64,000 nucleotides of DNA from Polaromonas jejuensis NBRC 106434 (GCF_001598235.1 NZ_BCYO01000009.1:1-64000), one strand, 5' to 3'. Counted from the stretch's first letter, positions 35,762-44,401 are shown. Numbers and translations: made by a program. The notes: generated from the letters alone by a model not told the origin.

Positions 35762-36121
35762 ATGTCCATCCAGATTCTTTCCCAAAGCGCCACCCTGTCC
35801 CCGCTCAATGACCAGGGCGTCGTCGGCCGTCCCCTGAGCGAGCCGCCGTGCCGGATGCGCGGCCTCGATATCACCCTGGCCGGTGCCGGCAACAACGGCT
35901 GCGGCCTCTGGGAATGCAACCCCGGCCGCTTCGAGCGGCAGATTGCCGAGGCCGAGGTGATGCATATCCTCTCGGGCATCTGCAGTTTCACCCCGACGGG
36001 CGGCGAGCCGCTGGAAATCACGGCAGGCGACACGCTTTTCTTTCCCGCCAACACCACCGGGGTGTGGCACATCCGCGAGACGCTGCGCAAGGTGTACGTG
36101 GTGTTCGCCTCACAGGCCTGA
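35762..36121 (+). CDS. Cupin-domain protein (Cupin_3/DUF861 type)
   Basis: Small beta-barrel protein of 119 residues. The cupin core runs from CGLWECNPGRFERQI, through EVMHILSGICSFTP, to DTLFFPANTTGVWHIRETLRK, as in ethanolamine-utilisation and (S)-ureidoglycine-type cupins of DUF861. I start at ATG 35762; the longer frame adds 41 residues with no match. No ribosome-binding site is obvious. DUF861 genes often lie beside FAD-dependent amine oxidases and peptide-type ABC transporters, and the catabolic island begins right after this gene. Confidence 0.8.
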   Translation: MSIQILSQSATLSPLNDQGVVGRPLSEPPCRMRGLDITLAGAGNNGCGLWECNPGRFERQIAEAEVMHILSGICSFTPTGGEPLEITAGDTLFFPANTTGVWHIRETLRKVYVVFASQA

Positions 36122-36142
36122 AAACCGCACGAACGGCAATGA

Positions 36143-36209
36143 AGCGGCCTTCCGCCTAGCCGCCCCAAGGAAGGCATGCCCCTCGGGGGGCACCGCATTA
36201 CACGCAGTG
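36143..36209 (-). repeat. GC-rich hairpin repeat, family 1, copy 2
   Basis: On the minus strand CACTGCGTG, then GGTGCCCCCCGAGGGGC and CTTGGGGCGGC. It is a diverged copy in the same 218-base gap as copy 3. Confidence 0.65.
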
Positions 36210-36270
36210 AAAATGATGACCGTGCGTCGCGCGATACAACCTCCCCTTCCCGCAGGGGCCGCGGAACCGG

Positions 36271-36343
36271 CTTTGCCGGGCCGCAGGCGCAGCGCCCCCT
36301 CGGGGGGCAGCGAGGACACGCAGTGCCGAGCGTGGGGGCTCAT
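36271..36343 (-). repeat. GC-rich hairpin repeat, family 1, copy 3, abutting the binding-protein stop
   Basis: On the minus strand it begins ATGAGCCCCCACGCTCG, and the stop codon of the upstream binding-protein gene is the TGA of this ATGA. The core CTGCCCCCCGAGGGGGC follows. It is very similar to copy 4 at 62291-62378. Confidence 0.75.
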
Positions 36344-37959
36344 GCCTCCAGCCAGACGTGTTCAGCAAAGGCATAGCCCATCAGGCCGCCCACTGGAATC
36401 GACGACAGGCCCTTGAGTTTCTTCGAGTGGGCGTCGATGCTGGCCAGGAATAGCGGGATGCCAATGCCGCCCTGCTCGTGAACCATCACCTGCATGTCGG
36501 CGTACATCTTGTTGCGCTTGGCAATGTCTGTCTCGGCACGCGCGGCCAGCAGCAGCTGGTCGAACTTGTCGTTTTTCCAGCCAGACTCATTCCAGGCCGC
36601 GTCAGACTTGAAGAATTGCGTGAACAGTGTGTCCGCACTCGGGCGGGGATTGACGCTGCCGAAGCCTATGGGGCTCTTCATCCAGTGATTGGCCCAGTAG
36701 CCGTCGGCGGGCATGCGCTTGACGTCCAGGTTCAAGCCCAGCTTCTGCGCGGTTTGTTGCATGACAAGAGCAATTTCCACAGAATAGTCCGCGGCCGGCG
36801 AAGCCACAATAGGCACCGGGCTGCTGCCGAGGTTGGCTTTCTTCAGATGGAACTTGGCTTTGTCAAGGTCGAAAGGCCGCTGCGGCAGGCCGGCGAAGTA
36901 GAAACGGTTGGTCGGATCGATCGGCTGATCGTTGGCAATCACCGAATGACCCAGCGTGATCGAACGCTTTATCTGCTCACGATCCATCATGTATTTCATG
37001 GCCAGCACGAAGTCAGGATTGGCGCCCGGACCACCGTCGCGGCGCATCACCAGATCCGTGTACAGCCCCGCCTGAGTTTCAAAGATCGTATGACCGGCCG
37101 AGTCGCGCACGCGCTGCACGGAGCGCGGATTGACCGCGGCGACAAGATCCAGATCGCCGGACAGCATTGCGTTGACGCGCGCGCCTTCGTCGCCGATGCC
37201 CACGTACTCGATCTCGTCGAGGTAGGGGCGGCCCGGCTTCCAGTAGGCCTCGTTGCGCACCGAGATTGAGCGTACACCAGGCTTGAATTCCTTGATTTTG
37301 TAGGGACCCGTGCCTATGCCTGCAGTGAAGTCGGTCGTGCCGTCCTTGACAATGTGGAAGTGGAACGTGCCGAGGACGACTGGCAGGTCGGCGTTGGGCG
37401 CCGTGAGCCGGATGGTGACTTCATTCGGGCCAGTCGCCTTCACGTCGTCCATCTGATCGGCCAGGACCTTGGCTTTGGAGCCCGTCGCAGGGTCCTTGTG
37501 GCGCATGAGTGAAAACACAACATCGGCCGGCGTCAGTGGCTTCCCATCATGGAACTGCACGCCCTTGCGCAGCTTGAAGACCCAGGTAATGGCGTCCTTG
37601 GTGAAGAACTCTTCTGCCAGCGCCGGCTGCGGCGTCAGGCTGCCGTCCAGCACTGTCAAACCGTTGTAGGACATATTGCAACGGATATAGTCGCTGTGAT
37701 TGGACTGTCTGGCAGGATCCAGCGTATCGCTCACGGCGGCGGTATGGCCAGCCACCCGAATACGCCCGCCGCGGCGCGGGGTCTGCGCATGGGCGGCGCC
37801 GGCCATGCCCGCAATGCTGCCGGCCAACGCGGCCTGCATGCCGCCGGCCATGAGCATCGCGAGCACGTCGCGTCGGCTGGCGCCGCGTTGCATCGCATTC
37901 ATCATGCGCATGCTTTCCTGGGGGCCGATCAGGGCTTGCAGTTTCTTGCTCTCGTTCAT
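36340..37959 (-). CDS. Dpp/Opp-type ABC transporter substrate-binding protein, duplicate copy
   Basis: Periplasmic solute-binding protein (SBP_bac_5) of 539 residues. An unusually long N-terminus leads to a twin-arginine-like motif (ASRRDVLAML), a hydrophobic stretch and an AHAQ cleavage site near residue 60. TWVFKLRKGVQFHDGKPL is the family signature. Read side by side it agrees with the protein at 54028-55647 at roughly nine of ten residues. Here it is an orphan: no permease or ATPase follows, and a family 1 repeat starts exactly at its stop. Upstream lies a fragment of the HAD gene that precedes its twin. It is probably functional with the importer at 55.6-59.3 kb. Confidence 0.92.
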   Translation of the reverse strand: MNESKKLQALIGPQESMRMMNAMQRGASRRDVLAMLMAGGMQAALAGSIAGMAGAAHAQTPRRGGRIRVAGHTAAVSDTLDPARQSNHSDYIRCNMSYNGLTVLDGSLTPQPALAEEFFTKDAITWVFKLRKGVQFHDGKPLTPADVVFSLMRHKDPATGSKAKVLADQMDDVKATGPNEVTIRLTAPNADLPVVLGTFHFHIVKDGTTDFTAGIGTGPYKIKEFKPGVRSISVRNEAYWKPGRPYLDEIEYVGIGDEGARVNAMLSGDLDLVAAVNPRSVQRVRDSAGHTIFETQAGLYTDLVMRRDGGPGANPDFVLAMKYMMDREQIKRSITLGHSVIANDQPIDPTNRFYFAGLPQRPFDLDKAKFHLKKANLGSSPVPIVASPAADYSVEIALVMQQTAQKLGLNLDVKRMPADGYWANHWMKSPIGFGSVNPRPSADTLFTQFFKSDAAWNESGWKNDKFDQLLLAARAETDIAKRNKMYADMQVMVHEQGGIGIPLFLASIDAHSKKLKGLSSIPVGGLMGYAFAEHVWLEA

Positions 37960-38017
37960 GGCGGATCTCCTGGAGTGGTGGGGGTTAACAAGGGAAGGGA
38001 TGGTTCAGGACAGTTTT

Positions 38018-38141
38018 TGCAAGCAATCTTCCACTTCTTGCAAGTGCGGCGCAGAGCGTTCTTCAGCACATCGAGAAATGGCTTCCAGGCGTCGAGTTCC
38101 TTTGACACGGCCGGCGACGGCCCCACCGTAGCGCTGATGCT
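38018..38141 (-). pseudogene. Remnant of a HAD (haloacid dehalogenase II-like) gene
   Basis: On the minus strand this stretch encodes LDAWKPFLDVL and KNALRRTCKKWKIAC, matching LGAWKPYADVL and KNALNRTCKKWNIKC in the intact HAD protein at 51999-52664. About 40 codons survive; both ends are missing, with no start and no catalytic motif. The short leader after it (TTGTTAACCC...CCAGGAG) also matches the leader before the twin binding-protein gene, so the stretch is the left end of a duplicated and trimmed operon segment. Confidence 0.78.
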
Positions 38142-38180
38142 CATAGCGTGAATCCATTGACAGGCGATCGATCGCGGCTT

Positions 38181-39224
38181 TCAGCCGCAAAATTTGCGCA
38201 TCGCGCGCAGCCAGTTGCCGCCAACCAGCGCCTCAACATCGTCGGCCGAATAGCCGCGGTCGAACAGTCCTTGCGTGAAGTTCGGCATCTTGCGCACAGA
38301 CTCGACGCCGATCGGGTACGACTGACGGCCAAACGCCGACAGCGGACCGAAGATGTCCGGGCGGCGCGTGCGCCAGGTCACCACGCTGGGCGGCGCCACC
38401 ACCGCTGCCTGCTCCTGGAACGCTTCGACATAATCCATGCCGATGCCGACGTGTTCAACGCCAACCAGCTTGACGAAGTGGTCGAGGTGATTGAGCAAGT
38501 CGTCCAGGGTGGGCGTCTCGTCGGACAGCGATTGCGGCAAGCCGCACACGCCGATCATTCCGCCCTTGGCGGCCATGGCCTTGACCGTCGCGTCGGTTGT
38601 GTTGCGGCCGTTGGCGCGCAGCGCGTCACTGTTCGAATGGGTGCATACCGGCGCGCGCGCCAGCATGGTGGCCTCGGCGCGCGTGCGGTGGCCGCAGTGC
38701 GACAGGTCGAGCATCAGCGGCAGCGTATTGGCTAGCGCGATCAGTTCCTCGCCGAGGTAGGTGAGGCCTGCGTCGCGTTTCTCGCCGCAGCCGTCGCCCA
38801 GCGCGTTGGCCGTTGTGTAGGCCAGACCGAGGAAGCGCAGGCCCATGCGCGCCATGGCCTCCAGGCGCCAGAACTGGTCTGAGTCCTCGATCATGCTGGC
38901 GCCCTGGGTGCCGATCACGATGCCAAGCTTGCCCTTCTCCTGGGCGGCCAACACGTCGTTGGCAGTCTTGCACAGCATCAGCAGCGGGCTCTTGTCGATC
39001 TTGGACAGGTGGCGTTCGAAGTTGTGCAGCGTCTTGTCCCAGTTCTCCTCCAGCGCGAAGGTCACGTTGGCGGCGTTGACGCCGCCTTCGAGCGCGCGCT
39101 GGGTGTATTTCTCGTCGAGCACATAGGCGATCGCCAGGCCGTCGAACACGAGGCTGGTTTCGTGGAAGCGGCGCGTCTGGCCGTCAGCGATCAGGGCTTC
39201 AGCGGGATGGGCGGTAACGGACAT
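38181..39224 (-). CDS. M19 membrane-dipeptidase family protein with altered metal site
   Basis: Renal-dipeptidase-like TIM-barrel protein of 347 residues. Family features are DLSHCGHRT (His176), CTHSNSDALR (His196) and HVGIGMDY (Asp). However, the N-terminal His-x-Asp zinc pair is absent (the strand reads VFDGLAIAY near residues 26-34), and the bridging Glu position reads IGTQGASM, with Gln107. Three of the classical ligands are therefore missing, which suggests a mononuclear or differently acting subgroup. It has no signal peptide. It is encoded next to opine-oxidase-like genes, probably in the same minus-strand transcript, with 29 bases between it and the DAO-like subunit gene. Confidence 0.82.
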   Translation of the reverse strand: MSVTAHPAEALIADGQTRRFHETSLVFDGLAIAYVLDEKYTQRALEGGVNAANVTFALEENWDKTLHNFERHLSKIDKSPLLMLCKTANDVLAAQEKGKLGIVIGTQGASMIEDSDQFWRLEAMARMGLRFLGLAYTTANALGDGCGEKRDAGLTYLGEELIALANTLPLMLDLSHCGHRTRAEATMLARAPVCTHSNSDALRANGRNTTDATVKAMAAKGGMIGVCGLPQSLSDETPTLDDLLNHLDHFVKLVGVEHVGIGMDYVEAFQEQAAVVAPPSVVTWRTRRPDIFGPLSAFGRQSYPIGVESVRKMPNFTQGLFDRGYSADDVEALVGGNWLRAMRKFCG

Positions 39225-39253
39225 GGGGAACTCCAGAAGAAAATGGTTTGAAA

Positions 39254-40435
39254 TCAGGCAGCGGCCTTCGCCGGTGCCGAAGAGTTGTAGCCCGCGCTCA
39301 GTGGCGAGGCGGCGAAACGCTGGATGTGAAAGGGTTCGATGGGCGTGCTGGTGGCACCCGTGTCAATCAGTTCAGCCATGACATCGCCGACGCCGGGGCC
39401 GAGCTGGAAGCCATGCCCGCAGAAACCAAAGGCGTAGTACAGGCCGCTGGCACGGGCGCTGGGACCCATCACCGGCAGCTCGTCGCGCAGGTAGCCCTCG
39501 ATGCCACTCCACGTTCGCAGCAGCTGCAGCTTGCCCAGACCCGGCGCCAGCCGGCGCAGTTCGCGCAACTGGCGCAGCGTGTTCTCGGGCAGCACGTAGG
39601 CACGCTTCAGGTCCGGGTAGGCCGGGCCGCGCAGACCACCACCGAACACGATGTTGCCGCGTTTGACCTGGCGAAAGTACACCACCTCGTGCGGCACCTT
39701 GCTCGACACACCCACCACCGGAATGATGCCGTAGGGCATCGGCTCGCTGACGCCCATCGTGGGACCATGCGGCGTCATCGGCACCGGCTCGCCGAAGGCG
39801 GCCGACAGCTTGTCGCCCCAGGCGCCGGCGCAGATCAGCGCCGCCGGGGCGCGCACCGTGCGGCCGTCAGCGGTCTGCACGCGGAAGTCCTCTCCTTCCT
39901 TCTCGACCGACAGCACCTCGCAGTTCTCCATCACCTGGGCGCCTTCGCGCTTGGCCGCGCGGCCGAAGGCGGGCGCTGCCAGGCGGGGGTTGGCATGCCC
40001 ATCGTTGGGCGAGTAGGAGCCGCAGATCACCTCCGGGCCGAAAAACGGAAAGCGGCGGCGGAACTCGCTACCGCCGACGATCTCGAGATCGAGCCCCCAG
40101 CCGCGGGCGTCGGCGGCGTACTTCTCGACCACCGCGGCCTGCGCCTCGTCGTAGACGCCGCGCACATGGCCGGTGGCCAGGAACTCGGCGTCGTCGCCGA
40201 TCAACTCTTTCATTTGGCCCCAGATGGCGCGCGAGCGATGCGCCAGCGGCAACTGCGGCAGGAAGCGGCCTTGCCTGCGCACGTTGCCGAAGTTCACGCC
40301 GCTGGCCTGCTGGCCGACCAGGCCGCGCTCGAGCAGGATCACCGAGCGGCCGCGCTTGCGCAGGAAGAAGGCGCTGGACGCACCCATCAGCCCGCCGCCA
40401 ATGATGACGACATCGGCTCTCAATTCTTGTCCCAT
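39254..40435 (-). CDS. Opine-oxidase/HcnC-like FAD subunit (beta), set A
   Basis: DAO-family flavoprotein of 393 residues that probably oxidises the C-N bond of an amine or imino acid. The FAD motif is VVIIGGGLMGASSAFFL near the N-terminus, followed by the family segment GQQASGVNFGNVRRQGR. The C-terminus has TWSGIEGYLRDELPVMGPS and GLYYAFGFCGHGFQLGPGVG. The start ATG at 40435 shares one base with the stop of the next subunit gene. With the two upstream genes it forms the hcnABC gene order (2Fe-2S, FAD/NAD-fold, DAO). A paralogous set lies at 43265-46097. Confidence 0.88.
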   Translation of the reverse strand: MGQELRADVVIIGGGLMGASSAFFLRKRGRSVILLERGLVGQQASGVNFGNVRRQGRFLPQLPLAHRSRAIWGQMKELIGDDAEFLATGHVRGVYDEAQAAVVEKYAADARGWGLDLEIVGGSEFRRRFPFFGPEVICGSYSPNDGHANPRLAAPAFGRAAKREGAQVMENCEVLSVEKEGEDFRVQTADGRTVRAPAALICAGAWGDKLSAAFGEPVPMTPHGPTMGVSEPMPYGIIPVVGVSSKVPHEVVYFRQVKRGNIVFGGGLRGPAYPDLKRAYVLPENTLRQLRELRRLAPGLGKLQLLRTWSGIEGYLRDELPVMGPSARASGLYYAFGFCGHGFQLGPGVGDVMAELIDTGATSTPIEPFHIQRFAASPLSAGYNSSAPAKAAA

Positions 40436-41823
40436 CAGGCGACTCCCCCCGCGGCTTCGAGGGCCGCCATCGGCAGCGGCTTCACCGGGCCTTGCCCGCG
40501 CAGCCGGCCCACCATCTCGATCGGCACGCCAGCCGCATGCGCCACGACCTCGGCCGCGGCATGGCCGCAGTACCGACCCTGGCAGCGGCCCATGCCGACG
40601 CGGCTGAAGGCCTTGGTGCGGTTCATCTCGCAGCCACCCATCTCGGTGACGGCGCGGCGCAGTTCCCCGGCGGTGATGGTTTCGCAGCGGCACACCACCG
40701 CAGCGTCGGGCAGCGTGGCAGCCTGCTCGTGCGGCCACGGGAAAGCCTGAAGCAGCCCTCGGCGGAAACGGTCCATCTTCTCGAGCGTGCGGCGCAGCGC
40801 CGTTATCTTGTCCTGCGGCACCTGGTGGCCGAGGTCGGACAGCACCGCCAGTGCAGCCAGGCGGCCTGCGGCCTCGGCGCCGTCAGCGCCAAGGAGGCGC
40901 GCACCGTCGCCGGCCAGGTAGACGCCGGCCATGCTGCTGCGGCCGTCGACATCGATCTTGGGCAGCCACTGTCTCGACTCGGCGTCAAAGCGGAACGCGC
41001 ACCGCGCCAGGTCGGCGAGCTGGGTTTCGGCGCGCAGGTGGTAGCCGAGGCTTACCGCGTCGCAGTCGAAGCTCAGCTCGCGGCCCTTGCCATCACGCAC
41101 GACCACGCCCTGCACGCCGGCTTCGGGCGTGCCCCTGATGCGCAACGGCGTCACGCCGGTGTGTACTTCGACACCGGACCTGCGCAGCGCGGCGGTCAAC
41201 AACATGCCCTTGATCAGCACGTCGGGCCGGGCTGCCAATGCGGGCAAGGCGCGCAGGCGCCGGCTGAAGGCCGAGGTGTCGAGCACGGCTAGCACCTTGG
41301 CGCCAGCCTTCACATACTGCAAGGCCACCAGGTAGAGCAGCGGGCCCGTGCCCATGAAGACCACGCGCCGTCCGATCGCGCAGGCCTGGGACTTGAGCGC
41401 AATCTGCGCCGCGCCGAGGCTGTAGCAGCCGGCCAGGTTCCAGCCCTCGACCGGCATCAGGCGGTCGGTGGCCCCACTGCACGCGACCAGGGCGTCGTAG
41501 CGCAGCGTCTCGGTATGCGTGTGGTCATGCACCACGTGCAGCTTGCCCGCCGTCACGTTCCAGGCCAGCGTCTCGGGTCGGTAGTCAATCTGCGGACGCA
41601 GCGCGTCGAAGCTGCGGTGCAAGTCCTCGGCCTTGGCCGCTTCGGTGCCGTACAGCGCGGCATAGACCCGTTTGAAGCCCTCAGGTTGACGGCGGTAGAT
41701 CTGCCCGCCGTCGCGGCGGCCCTCCTCAATCAAGATGGGCTTGAGGCCCGCCTCGACTAGCGTCTGTGCGCATCGCACGCCCGCCGGCCCGGCGCCGACG
41801 ACGATCACGCGTGCTTGGGCCAT
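40435..41823 (-). CDS. Opine-oxidase/HcnB-like subunit (alpha), set A
   Basis: Flavoprotein of 462 residues with two Rossmann folds, the first VIVVGAGPAG (Gly10, Gly12, Gly15) and the second around VVFMGTGPLLYL, which is degenerate for NAD(P). A C-terminal BFD-like [2Fe-2S] domain has Cys378, Cys380, Cys414 and Cys419 (VVCRCET, GRCQGRYCG). This architecture is that of OoxA, NoxA and HcnB, which pair with a DAO-type subunit. It overlaps the small ferredoxin-like gene by 19 bases and the DAO-type gene by one, so the three are made together. Confidence 0.88.
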   Translation of the reverse strand: MAQARVIVVGAGPAGVRCAQTLVEAGLKPILIEEGRRDGGQIYRRQPEGFKRVYAALYGTEAAKAEDLHRSFDALRPQIDYRPETLAWNVTAGKLHVVHDHTHTETLRYDALVACSGATDRLMPVEGWNLAGCYSLGAAQIALKSQACAIGRRVVFMGTGPLLYLVALQYVKAGAKVLAVLDTSAFSRRLRALPALAARPDVLIKGMLLTAALRRSGVEVHTGVTPLRIRGTPEAGVQGVVVRDGKGRELSFDCDAVSLGYHLRAETQLADLARCAFRFDAESRQWLPKIDVDGRSSMAGVYLAGDGARLLGADGAEAAGRLAALAVLSDLGHQVPQDKITALRRTLEKMDRFRRGLLQAFPWPHEQAATLPDAAVVCRCETITAGELRRAVTEMGGCEMNRTKAFSRVGMGRCQGRYCGHAAAEVVAHAAGVPIEMVGRLRGQGPVKPLPMAALEAAGGVA

Positions 41824-42116
41824 GACACCTCCGGTGGGTGGGTGACAATGCGCAAGCCTTCGCGCACGGCGGTGGTGCAGGCGCGCAGCCGTTCGCCGTC
41901 TTCGGTCCAGACCCAGCAGTCCTGGCAGGCGCCCATCAGGCAGAAGCCCGATCGCACGCCGTCACCGAATTCAGAGTGGCGCAAATGACCGAGGTTGCCG
42001 AGCAACGCGACCATCAGGGTGTCACCTTCGAGCGCGCTGATCGTGCGGCCGTTGGCCTGCAACTGGACCGATGCGCGAGCCGTCTCGGCGAGGCGGATGA
42101 AACGCCCCGTATTCAT
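41805..42116 (-). CDS. HcnA-like (2Fe-2S) subunit (gamma), set A
   Basis: Small ferredoxin-like protein of 103 residues (Fer2_4 type). The cluster ligands are in GFCLMGACQDCWVW and the later RACTT, a Cys-x4-Cys-x2-Cys...Cys pattern. I start at ATG 42116 (MNTGRF), since the longer frame has no match. It is the first gene of the minus-strand operon and faces the LysR gene across 122 bases. By analogy with HcnA and the gamma subunits of heterotrimeric imino-acid dehydrogenases it should carry electrons between the two flavin subunits or to the respiratory chain. Confidence 0.87.
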   Translation of the reverse strand: MNTGRFIRLAETARASVQLQANGRTISALEGDTLMVALLGNLGHLRHSEFGDGVRSGFCLMGACQDCWVWTEDGERLRACTTAVREGLRIVTHPPEVSWPKHA

Positions 42117-42200
42117 GCGGCGCTGCCGCCGTGGCGGTGAGGTAAGAAGTTCATGGAAACAATTCTGGACCGCGCCGGCGCTGCAGGCCAATATCAATTG

Positions 42201-42229
42201 TTGTGAAATGCCAAACCCCTGGTTATAGT
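42201..42229 (+). promoter_or_regulatory. Promoter of the LysR gene with an overlapping LysR-type dyad
   Basis: TTGTGA at 42201, a 17-bp spacer and TATAGT at 42224-42229. The predicted transcript start falls within a few bases of ATG 42239, so the mRNA would be nearly leaderless. The dyad ATCAATTGTTGTGA just upstream fits a T-N11-A LysR box that could serve both directions. Confidence 0.55.
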
Positions 42230-42238
42230 GGCCCGGTC

Positions 42239-43132
42239 ATGAACGCCCGCCAGCTCGAGGTCTTCCGCGCCATCATGCGCAACCGCTCATTAACCGCCGC
42301 CGCTGAGTCGCTGCACGTCTCGCAGCCGGCCGTGAGCAAGGTGCTGCGCCATTTTGAGATTCAGATCGGCTACAGGCTGTTCGAGCGCCTCGGCGGGCGA
42401 CTGGTGCCGACGGCAGAGGCGCAACTGCTGTACCGCGATGCCGACCGCATATTTCGAGAGATCGTGGTGCTCCAGGGGCTGTCGGATCGCATCCGCGACA
42501 AACAACTCGGCCTGCTGCGCGTAGGCGCCAGCGCGCCGCCGACCTTTGCCTTGCTACCGCATGCGATTGAGCGCTTCCGCCAGCGCAACCCCGGGCTGCG
42601 CGTTGTGCTGCAAACCCTGCCGGCCGAGGCCATCGACGAGCACATCCTGGTCGGTGATATCGACCTCGGCGTGACGATGCAGCAGTCAAGCGAACCACAA
42701 ATCCGTTGCGAGTCGCTGGGCAAGGCCGCCATCGTCGCGCTGATGCGCCACGACTCGCCGCTGGCCGACCTCAAGGTCGTCACGCCGGCCGATCTGGCCG
42801 GACAGGCGCTGATCAGCTACGGTGTGAACACGCGGGTAGGCACCATGCTCGAAGTGGCATTTACAGAAGCCGGCGTCGAGCGCCAGGTGCAGATTGAAAT
42901 CTCGCTGTCGATCGGCGCTCTGCCCCTGGTGCAGCGCGGGCTCGGCGTGGCGCTGGTCGATGGACTGGTGCCGTGGACAAGCTACGGCGCACTCGAGGTG
43001 CGGCCGTTCTGCCCGGAAGTGTCTCTGGAGATTGTGCTGTCGACCAGCACCCTGCGACCGCAGACGCGCTATGGCCGCGAATTCGGGCGCGACCTGCGCG
43101 CTGCCGTGACCGAGCTGTCGCGACGCGGCTGA
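42239..43132 (+). CDS. LysR-family regulator, OccR/NocR-like
   Basis: LysR-type transcription factor of 297 residues. The N-terminal winged helix (MNARQLEVFRAIMRNRSLTAAAE, here split as MNARQLEVFRAIM and SLTAAAESLHVSQPAVSKVL) closely resembles the opine-catabolism regulators OccR and NocR. The effector domain follows from about residue 90 (GLLRVGASAPPTFALLP). It diverges from the set A oxidase operon, the standard layout for a LysR regulator and its target. The inferred ligand is the oxidase substrate. Confidence 0.87.
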   Translation: MNARQLEVFRAIMRNRSLTAAAESLHVSQPAVSKVLRHFEIQIGYRLFERLGGRLVPTAEAQLLYRDADRIFREIVVLQGLSDRIRDKQLGLLRVGASAPPTFALLPHAIERFRQRNPGLRVVLQTLPAEAIDEHILVGDIDLGVTMQQSSEPQIRCESLGKAAIVALMRHDSPLADLKVVTPADLAGQALISYGVNTRVGTMLEVAFTEAGVERQVQIEISLSIGALPLVQRGLGVALVDGLVPWTSYGALEVRPFCPEVSLEIVLSTSTLRPQTRYGREFGRDLRAAVTELSRRG

Positions 43133-43264
43133 CAACCCTTTTCCAAGAACGCGCCAGCCGCCCGACGAGAGCTCCGGTACCGAGATGAACACGCCGCGAG
43201 CGATGGCATCATCGTTCGGTCCTGGCGAACCACGGCGCCACCTGGCTGCGCCAGTGCTGGCCGC

Positions 43265-44401
43265 TCAGGCCTGAGCAAATCGCCCGATGGAAAACGCCTC
43301 GATCGGCGTCACCGTCTTGCCGGTGGCCAGCAGTTCTGCCATGGTCTCGCCGACGCCCAGGCTGAGCGCAAAACCTTCGCCGTTAAAACCAAACGCATAG
43401 TGCAGGCCGGGCACGCGCGCGCTCGGGCCCATCACCGGGCGCGAGTCGCCGACATAACCCTCTATGCCGCTCCAGACGCGCAGCAATTGCAGCCTGGCCA
43501 TGGCCGGCACAAAACGCCGCAGCTCGCGGAACTGGCGCAAGGTGTTGTCCGGCCTGACGCCGGCGCGGATCGTTTCGGTTGATGCCGGGCCTTTCAGCCC
43601 GCCGCCAAACACGATGTTGCCGCGTGTGATTTGACGGAAGTACAAACCCTCTTCTTCGACAGGCGATGACACGCCTATCGACGGGCCAATCGCATACGGC
43701 ACCGGCTCGGTCACGCCCATCTGCGGGCCGCGTGCTTCCATGGGCACGGGCTCATTAAAGGCCGCTGCGAGTTTGTCCGACCAGGCGCCGCTGGCGACCA
43801 GCATCTGCGCCGCTCTGAAAGTTTTTCCGGCTGCGGTGTGGGCGACAAAATCATCGCCGTCCTTTTCAATATGCACGACTTCCTGGTGCTCGAGGATGTC
43901 GGCGCCGGCGCGCCGCGCCGCGCGGCCAAAGGCCGGGCCGGCCAGGCGCGGATTGGCATGGCCGTCCAGCGGCGAGAGGGAGCCCGCCACCACTTCCTGG
44001 CTGAAAAAACCATAACGCTGGCGCAGCATGTCGGCGCTGAGCAGCTCCAGGTCCAGGCCCATGGGGCGCGCCAGCCTGGCATGCTCTTCAAGTTTGGCGG
44101 CTTGTTCGTGGGTGTAGCAGACACGCAGGTGGCCCAGCGGCAAAAACTCTATGTCTTCGCCCAGCAGCGATTTGACGCGGCCCCAGACCGCATGCGCGCG
44201 GTTGGCCAGCGGCATTTGTTCCAGCGCGCGGCCCTGGCGCCGCACATTGCCGAAGTTGGTGCCGCTGGCTTGCCGGCCTATGAGCTCGCGTTCAAGCAAG
44301 GTCACGCCAAGGCCGTAGTCATGGCGCAAAAAGAAAGCCGTGGTCACACCCATCAGGCCGCCGCCAATAATCAATACATCGCTGCGTTTGTCCTGGCTCA
44401 T
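43265..44401 (-). CDS. Opine-oxidase/HcnC-like FAD subunit (beta), set B
   Basis: DAO-family flavoprotein of 378 residues, paralogous to the protein at 39254-40435. The same landmarks occur in the same order: VLIIGGGLMGVTTAFFL, GRQASGTNFGNVRRQGR, SPLDGHANPRLAGPAFGRAA and WSGIEGYVGDSRPVMGPS. Differences are concentrated in the substrate-side half, so the two sets may act on different N-substituted compounds. It overlaps the alpha gene by four bases (ATGA). It converges with the LysR gene across 132 bases in which I see no clear terminator. Confidence 0.88.
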   Translation of the reverse strand: MSQDKRSDVLIIGGGLMGVTTAFFLRHDYGLGVTLLERELIGRQASGTNFGNVRRQGRALEQMPLANRAHAVWGRVKSLLGEDIEFLPLGHLRVCYTHEQAAKLEEHARLARPMGLDLELLSADMLRQRYGFFSQEVVAGSLSPLDGHANPRLAGPAFGRAARRAGADILEHQEVVHIEKDGDDFVAHTAAGKTFRAAQMLVASGAWSDKLAAAFNEPVPMEARGPQMGVTEPVPYAIGPSIGVSSPVEEEGLYFRQITRGNIVFGGGLKGPASTETIRAGVRPDNTLRQFRELRRFVPAMARLQLLRVWSGIEGYVGDSRPVMGPSARVPGLHYAFGFNGEGFALSLGVGETMAELLATGKTVTPIEAFSIGRFAQA

